Source: Rugalucina vietnamica
Taxonomy: Eukaryota > Mollusca > Bivalvia > Lucinida > Lucinidae
Assembly: GCA_964017185.1 (NCBI GenBank)
Contig: OZ024870.1
Location: 66,340,312-66,404,311 of the forward strand
Length of the DNA stretch: 64,000 nucleotides
Direction of reading: 5' to 3'
The notes under the pieces are model-generated. The model had not been told where the DNA came from, ran no database searches, and saw only the letters and a list, made by a program, of their open reading frames with translations. How positions within the stretch are numbered: the first letter of the stretch is position 1; each line of letters starts with the position of its first letter. Below are positions 59,625 through 64,000 of this stretch, in pieces. Made by a program: the position numbers and the translations under genes.

Positions 59625-59702
59625 GCCTAGCTGAATAGTTCAGTAGGTAGAGAGTAAGACATAGAATCGAAAGGTCCTGTGTTCGAGTCCGGGTAGGACA
59701 AA
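59625..59702 (+). mobile_element. tRNA-like SINE head
   Basis: GTTCAGTAGGTAGAGAG (A-box-like) and GTTCGAGTCC (B box), then an A/T tail. The arms do not pair as a proper tRNA. Confidence 0.5.
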
Positions 59703-59857
59703 AATTATTTTTTCCTTTTCTTTGTTTCTTCCTTTTTTCGCACCTGTGACAATTAAGCTTAGAAAATTAAAAAGAAATAAAAAAAAAAAGGAAAAAAGAA
59801 AATAAAATTTTATCTATTGGCAAATCACATTTTTTTTTTTTTTTTTTTTTTTTTGAT

Positions 59858-59995
59858 TCAGTTTTACGTCTTTTTCAAGCTTTTTCACTCATATCGAGAC
59901 GAATCAATCGGTAGGTGAGGCGAAAACCGGAGTACCCGGGGAAAAACCACCTGACACACCCGCAAGCAGAACTTGGCTTGTCCCACATGTGACTC
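59858..59995 (-). mobile_element. SINE, tail part
   Basis: On the minus strand it reads CAAGTTCTGCTTGCGGGTGT ... AAAAACCGCCTGGC-type sequence and ends ACGTAAAACTGAATC, matching the two plus-strand copies that follow. Head missing. Confidence 0.65.
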
Positions 59996-60261
59996 GTGCC
60001 CTCACAAAATTCACTGCTGCATTTAATACTAAAATCGTAAGTTTCTGGATTAAACTGTCTAGTGAGAAGGCAGACCGCATTTATAGGTTTTTTATAGGTC
60101 TTGTTGATTTTTCACCCATTGAAGCCGAGATATCGATCGTCATTAGAAGAACGGATCAGCGACCGACCCTAACGTCAACATTTATTTCCTGACTGGCTGG
60201 TACAGATAATGTGGATAGGATAAGCTGACCGCCTCTTATGACTAAAAAAAATACGCAAGCG

Positions 60262-60497
60262 TCCCCCGTGGCCGCAGTTAAGAGCGATGTTTCATAATCA
60301 CTTAATCTTCTCACCGTTGTGTCTGGTGTGAGTTCGAGACCCACAATGACCACATGTGATACAGGCCAAGTTCTGCTTGCGGGTGTGCCAGGCGGTTTTT
60401 CTCGGGGTACTCCCGTTTTCGCCCCACCTACTGTTTGGCGCTTTTCATATGAGCTGAAATAATCTTGAAAGGGACGTAAAACTGAATTTTAACAAAT
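60262..60497 (+). mobile_element. SINE, tRNA-derived, nearly complete
   Basis: tRNA-like head (CGTGGCCGCAGTTAAGAGCG and GAGTTCGAGACCC), body AAGTTCTGCTTGCGGGTGTG with TTTTTCTCGGGGTACTCCCG, and tail CTTGAAAGGGACGTAAAACT. Confidence 0.7.
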
Positions 60498-60814
60498 ACA
60501 CAAGACACCAAATCAAAAAGTATAGTCACGGTACATGTTCAGATATATGTGTATTACGTATTAGATGTAAAACTACAGTTTCACGTGCTATCTCGTGAGC
60601 GAACGATGCTTATTTTGTCGATGTCTCGTTTTGAGTCCATTCGACAGTAGGAAGAGCGATGGTGGCAATACCCTACATGTAGCTACAATATGCCTAGCCA
60701 CACAACTGTTTTTGTTAATTCTAGACTTTCAACAGTATTTCTGCCATATCGAGTGCGATGGTTACGATGTAGAAAATTAATTTGGCAAGACATAAGCTTT
60801 CGTTCTGATCCCCG

Positions 60815-61035
60815 TGTCCGAGCACATAAGAGCGCTGTTTCTGAATCACTCGATCATCTCACCGCTGTGTCTGGCGTGGGTTTGAGCCCCGCTCTGGCCA
60901 CATGTGAGACAAGCCAAGTTCTGCTTGTGGGTGTGCCAGGTGGTTTTTCTCGGGGTTCTCCCGTTTTCGCCCACCTACTGATTGGCCCGTCTCATATCAG
61001 CTGAAATAATCTTGAAAGGGACGTAAAACTGAGTT
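60815..61035 (+). mobile_element. SINE, same family
   Basis: Same body and CTTGAAAGGGACGTAAAACT tail as the copy at 60262; head GAGCGCTGTTTCTGAATCAC and GGGTTTGAGCCCC. Confidence 0.7.
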
Positions 61036-61584
61036 AAAAAAAATTCTTTGTGATAGTATGCGTGTTGTTTCACCTGGTTGAATTCAAATAAATAAATTAA
61101 AATCAAACTAACACAATTATATTATTTTCATGAGTTTCTAAAGTGTTTCCGTAGAGGACGCATAGTGTTTCAGTCGCCCCATAGTTTACTTTTGATGTTC
61201 GCCATTTTCACATACACGTAGAAGCAATTTTGGACACTACACATTCTGTCAAAGTGCACAAATTATTCATTTGTTTCACAAATAATGGTGTATACAGTCT
61301 TCACATTGACACATGTGTTTTCTTAAGATTATTGCCTCGTGTATTGTCCCTTTTAACAGAATGGACGCTGGTCTTGTTTGGAAAGAGCTAGTAATTTTGT
61401 TTTTTTATGCGTGTTGTTAAATTGCTTGTGATGTGTTGCACCGCCATGTCTCTCCCGCCTGGTGTCTATGTTAGGATGGGAAATTTAATTGTATAGATTC
61501 TTGGTCATTCTATCGTTACTTGATTACAGATAAGGGTCTCATTGTGCTCATTTCTGATCATAATGATGCGTTTTTATACAATTT

Positions 61585-61712
61585 TCGGCCCGTTCAAGAT
61601 TATTTTAGTTCATATGAGACGGGTAAATCAGTAACAGGGGGAAAAGAGGAGAACCCTGAGAAAACGAACTTGCACACCCACAAGCAGAACTTGGTTTTGT
61701 GTCACCCGTGAT
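61585..61712 (-). mobile_element. SINE, body fragment
   Basis: Reverse of the family body: GAGAACCCTGAGAAAACGAA and CACCCACAAGCAGAACTTGG. Confidence 0.6.
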
Positions 61713-62227
61713 TGTAAGACTGATCAATTGGGCAGCAACCTAAGGCGAAGAGTTCATTGTCTTGGTGTTGGTAGTTGCCAAAGCGATATTGCTGCGCTGA
61801 AGATTGTTTTAATCCATTTTATCACATGTTGTGCGATGTTGCATCAATCTTTGTTGTAAGGACTTTGATTGTATCGCAAGCATATACGATGGTGCTGACA
61901 CTGATTGACAATACCCGAATACACATATTCATGAACAGTATACCACGCAGACATTTCACGTGTCCATTTACCGACCTTTTATATGTAAACAAACGAACCG
62001 CCATTCATGATTCTAATATATATACATGTAACAGGGGAAATTTAATTTATTGAAATCATCGACAAACAAAGATCATATCAAGCCGGATCAGTTATCAAAC
62101 CACATTGCAGCTTGGAAAGCCGAACGCAGTTGGTGTTAAGGACATGCGTTCTTTTGTCCTTTTTTAACATTTAAAAGTACGATTTCTATCATGATAAAGT
62201 TTATACTGAACCTATTAAGCAAGCCTC
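61713..62227. other. Intergenic DNA, no gene seen
   Basis: No repeat or coding signature recognised. Confidence 0.4.
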
Positions 62228-62380
62228 TATGGTCCAGTGGTTATTTCACGTGCCAAATAAACCAGAGATGGCAGGTTTGATCCGGGTCTTCTTGAGTCTG
62301 TCGGATGAGACTATAAACTGAGGTCTCGTTTCCATATGACCTTTGCTGTTGGATTAACGCTCAAATCAACAAACCGATTC
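62228..62380 (+). mobile_element. tRNA-like SINE of another type
   Basis: TGGTCCAGTGGTTATTTCAC (A box) and GGCAGGTTTGATCCGGGTC (B box) followed by a body resembling 10560-10650 (GACCTTTGCTGTTGGATTAA). Confidence 0.45.
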
Positions 62381-62595
62381 AATTTATTATTTATTTAAAT
62401 TCAGATTGAGTAAGAAGCTTATGTGCTTATATGCTTGCCCGATTCCGGACGCAAAGATGGGTCCGAATGAGTAAGGTTAAGAATGATCAAATGTTGTAGA
62501 TCTGTCGTCAGCATGTGTAATACATGTGCACTAAAACGGTACCGATATCATTACAAAATCTTATCAAGCAAAATACAGTGTGTTATTTTAAGTTG

Positions 62596-62596
<1 letters not shown>

Positions 62597-62633
<37 letters not shown>
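62597..62633. repeat. Poly(A) tract
   Basis: About 37 A residues. Confidence 0.9.
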
Positions 62634-62635
<2 letters not shown>

Positions 62636-62639
62636 AGTT

Positions 62640-62712
62640 TTAATATTTTCTTATTTGTTCAAAACATAGATTGTGGACACATGATAGAACGAATACTCAC
62701 AATCTATGTTTT
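62640..62712. mobile_element. Foldback family 2 remnant
   Basis: ACATAGATTGTGG and CACAATCTATGTTTT face each other around a short loop; the GC-rich centre is gone. Confidence 0.6.
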
Positions 62713-62719
62713 CAGAAGC

Positions 62720-63515
62720 ATAGGCAACCTAAGTTGACCTTGTCTTATAATAGGTTAATGTAATCCCTGGGTCATATATAGACTTTGTAGATGCTTCATG
62801 CCAAGTTTCAAAATCATAGGCCTTTTGGTTCTGAAGAAGAACAATTTTAAAGGTTTTTGGCGGCCATTTTGGTCAAGTTACCTTGACCATTAATACAAAC
62901 TTTCGTTCCCCTTTTCCACGAAGTTTGGCTTTGATCGGCCACGCGGTTGCAGAGAAGATGTTTAAATATTATAGTCATATACATGTATATATCCCCCCAG
63001 GCAGGAGCAGACAACCACCTGGGTCTTAATGTTTTCATAAAAATAAATCTGCCCATTTGTATTATCATAGCAAGTTTCCACCCATTTAATTACATTTAAC
63101 TAATTTCCCCATTTAAATGCATGGGCGACCTACATGTAAGTTGATCTTACCGTAAAATAGGTCAAGGTCATCCCAGCGAAATGATTTATACAAACTTTGT
63201 AGTGCTTTTAATATTGTTTGATGCTTCATGCCAATTTACAAAATCATAGGCCTTCTGGTTCTGGAGAAGAAAAAATTTAACGGTTTTTGCTATTTATAGC
63301 CAAGGCGGCCATCTTGGTCATGTGACCTGGTCCATTTATGCAAATTTCGTTCCCCCTTCCTAAGAATGCTCCGCAAACAGTTTTAACTTTGATTGGCCAA
63401 GCTGTTTCAGAGAAAAAGATCATGGTAATTGTTGACAGACGACGACGGACGGACGACGGGGCATGGCCATCCTATAAGCTCACCTTTTGAGCCGAAGGGC
63501 TCATGTGAGCTAAAA
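62720..63515 (-). mobile_element. Partial AGGTGAGC-type element
   Basis: Inverse of the element at 26670: two units with GGTCAAG/GGCCATTTTGGTCA and TTTGATCGGCCA, ending in GACGACGGACGGACGACG and AAGCTCACCTTTTGAG. Confidence 0.6.
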
Positions 63516-63516
63516 C

Positions 63517-63606
63517 TAGGTATACCCGTGCATACTCAAGTTTTGCTTTTATATATAAAAGCGTTGTTCAATGGGGTAAACATGTCACGGACATGTTATC
63601 CTGATG
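63517..63606. mobile_element. Foldback family 2, right end
   Basis: GTATACCCGTGCATACTCAA, TATATAAAAGC and TCACGGACATGTTATCC match the outer third of the family. Confidence 0.6.
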
Positions 63607-64000
63607 AGGATAACAGACCATGCTCGACATTACTTGAAATGTGTCAAAACGTTGTAAGGCGTAGAATAAAAAAAAAACTGCACATAAAATTAAGATCAAC
63701 TAAATGTTTCAAATCGTAAATCTTGCCATGTTTACATGTAAAAAAAAATTCTGTGTGTTCACGAAAACATGTGAAATGTAGCTTAACAGAACCAATGTAC
63801 GTATATACATGCACCAGTATGTTAAAAGTCACATGGCGATAACAAATAATTGATAGTTGTTTTCCCACCAACAGTTATCGTCATATGCAGACGGGATCTC
63901 GGTTTATAGTGTCACCATAAAGCCATGGGCAGCTCAGAATTGAACTAGCGATCCCTAGTCATACACACGAGTGTCAAAAAAATAATATTCTGCACTGGAA
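63607..64000. other. Window end, no gene seen
   Basis: No supported feature. AGACGGGATCTCGGTTTATA with AACTAGCGATCCC near 63890-63955 may be a repeat edge. Confidence 0.35.

Noticed and set aside
59625-59702. Functional tRNA gene
   Set aside because: B box present but the T-stem and acceptor arms do not pair; it looks like a SINE head.

Overview
The window looks like nuclear DNA of a bivalve mollusc or a close lophotrochozoan. It is AT-rich and intron-rich, with metazoan splice sites, a MET-family receptor tyrosine kinase gene, and a dense load of foldback elements, SINEs and LTR/LINE retroelements of the kind common in bivalve genomes. The species cannot be named from sequence alone.

Layout. 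(1) 1-0.9 kb: the 3' part of a retroelement with a reverse transcriptase ORF (minus strand); a second 3' fragment lies at 18.2 kb. (2) 2.15-5.18 kb (minus): gene A, a three-exon gene for a secreted-type, cysteine-rich protein with one transmembrane segment. (3) 8.27-35.70 kb (plus): an apparently complete 18-exon MET/RON-like receptor gene of 1,284 codons. It encodes signal peptide, sema, PSI, IPT repeats, one transmembrane helix, a tyrosine kinase with all catalytic residues, and a C-terminal YVNL docking-type motif. Every intron phase I checked agrees across its splice sites. Its introns are packed with mobile elements and tandem arrays. (4) 35.9-43.5 kb: a tandem duplication of about 3 kb. 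Each copy carries the terminal exon of an unrecognised 210-aa minus-strand gene, but only one copy keeps the first exon. (5) 44-48 kb: foldback and TIR elements, including a clean TTAA-flanked element. (6) 48.34-54.42 kb (minus): a young LTR retrotransposon with near-identical LTRs and a CACAT target duplication. Integrase lies upstream of reverse transcriptase (Gmr1-like order) and the RT core is deleted in frame. (7) 54.75-59.18 kb (plus): gene B, an inverted paralogue of gene A with the same three exons and homologous introns and promoter. A stop codon shortens its cytoplasmic tail. (8) 59.2-64 kb: a SINE cluster and remnants of other repeats.

How it fits together. Genes A and B are arms of a large inverted duplication that brackets the MET-like gene. 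The LTR element entered just upstream of gene B; the matching place upstream of gene A is the empty site, so the insertion is younger than the duplication. The tandem duplication at 36-43 kb likewise supplies an empty site for a TA-flanked element. These paired loci make the window a useful record of insertion order. Exon coordinates were worked out by hand from splice signals, phase and paralogue comparison; no database search was possible.
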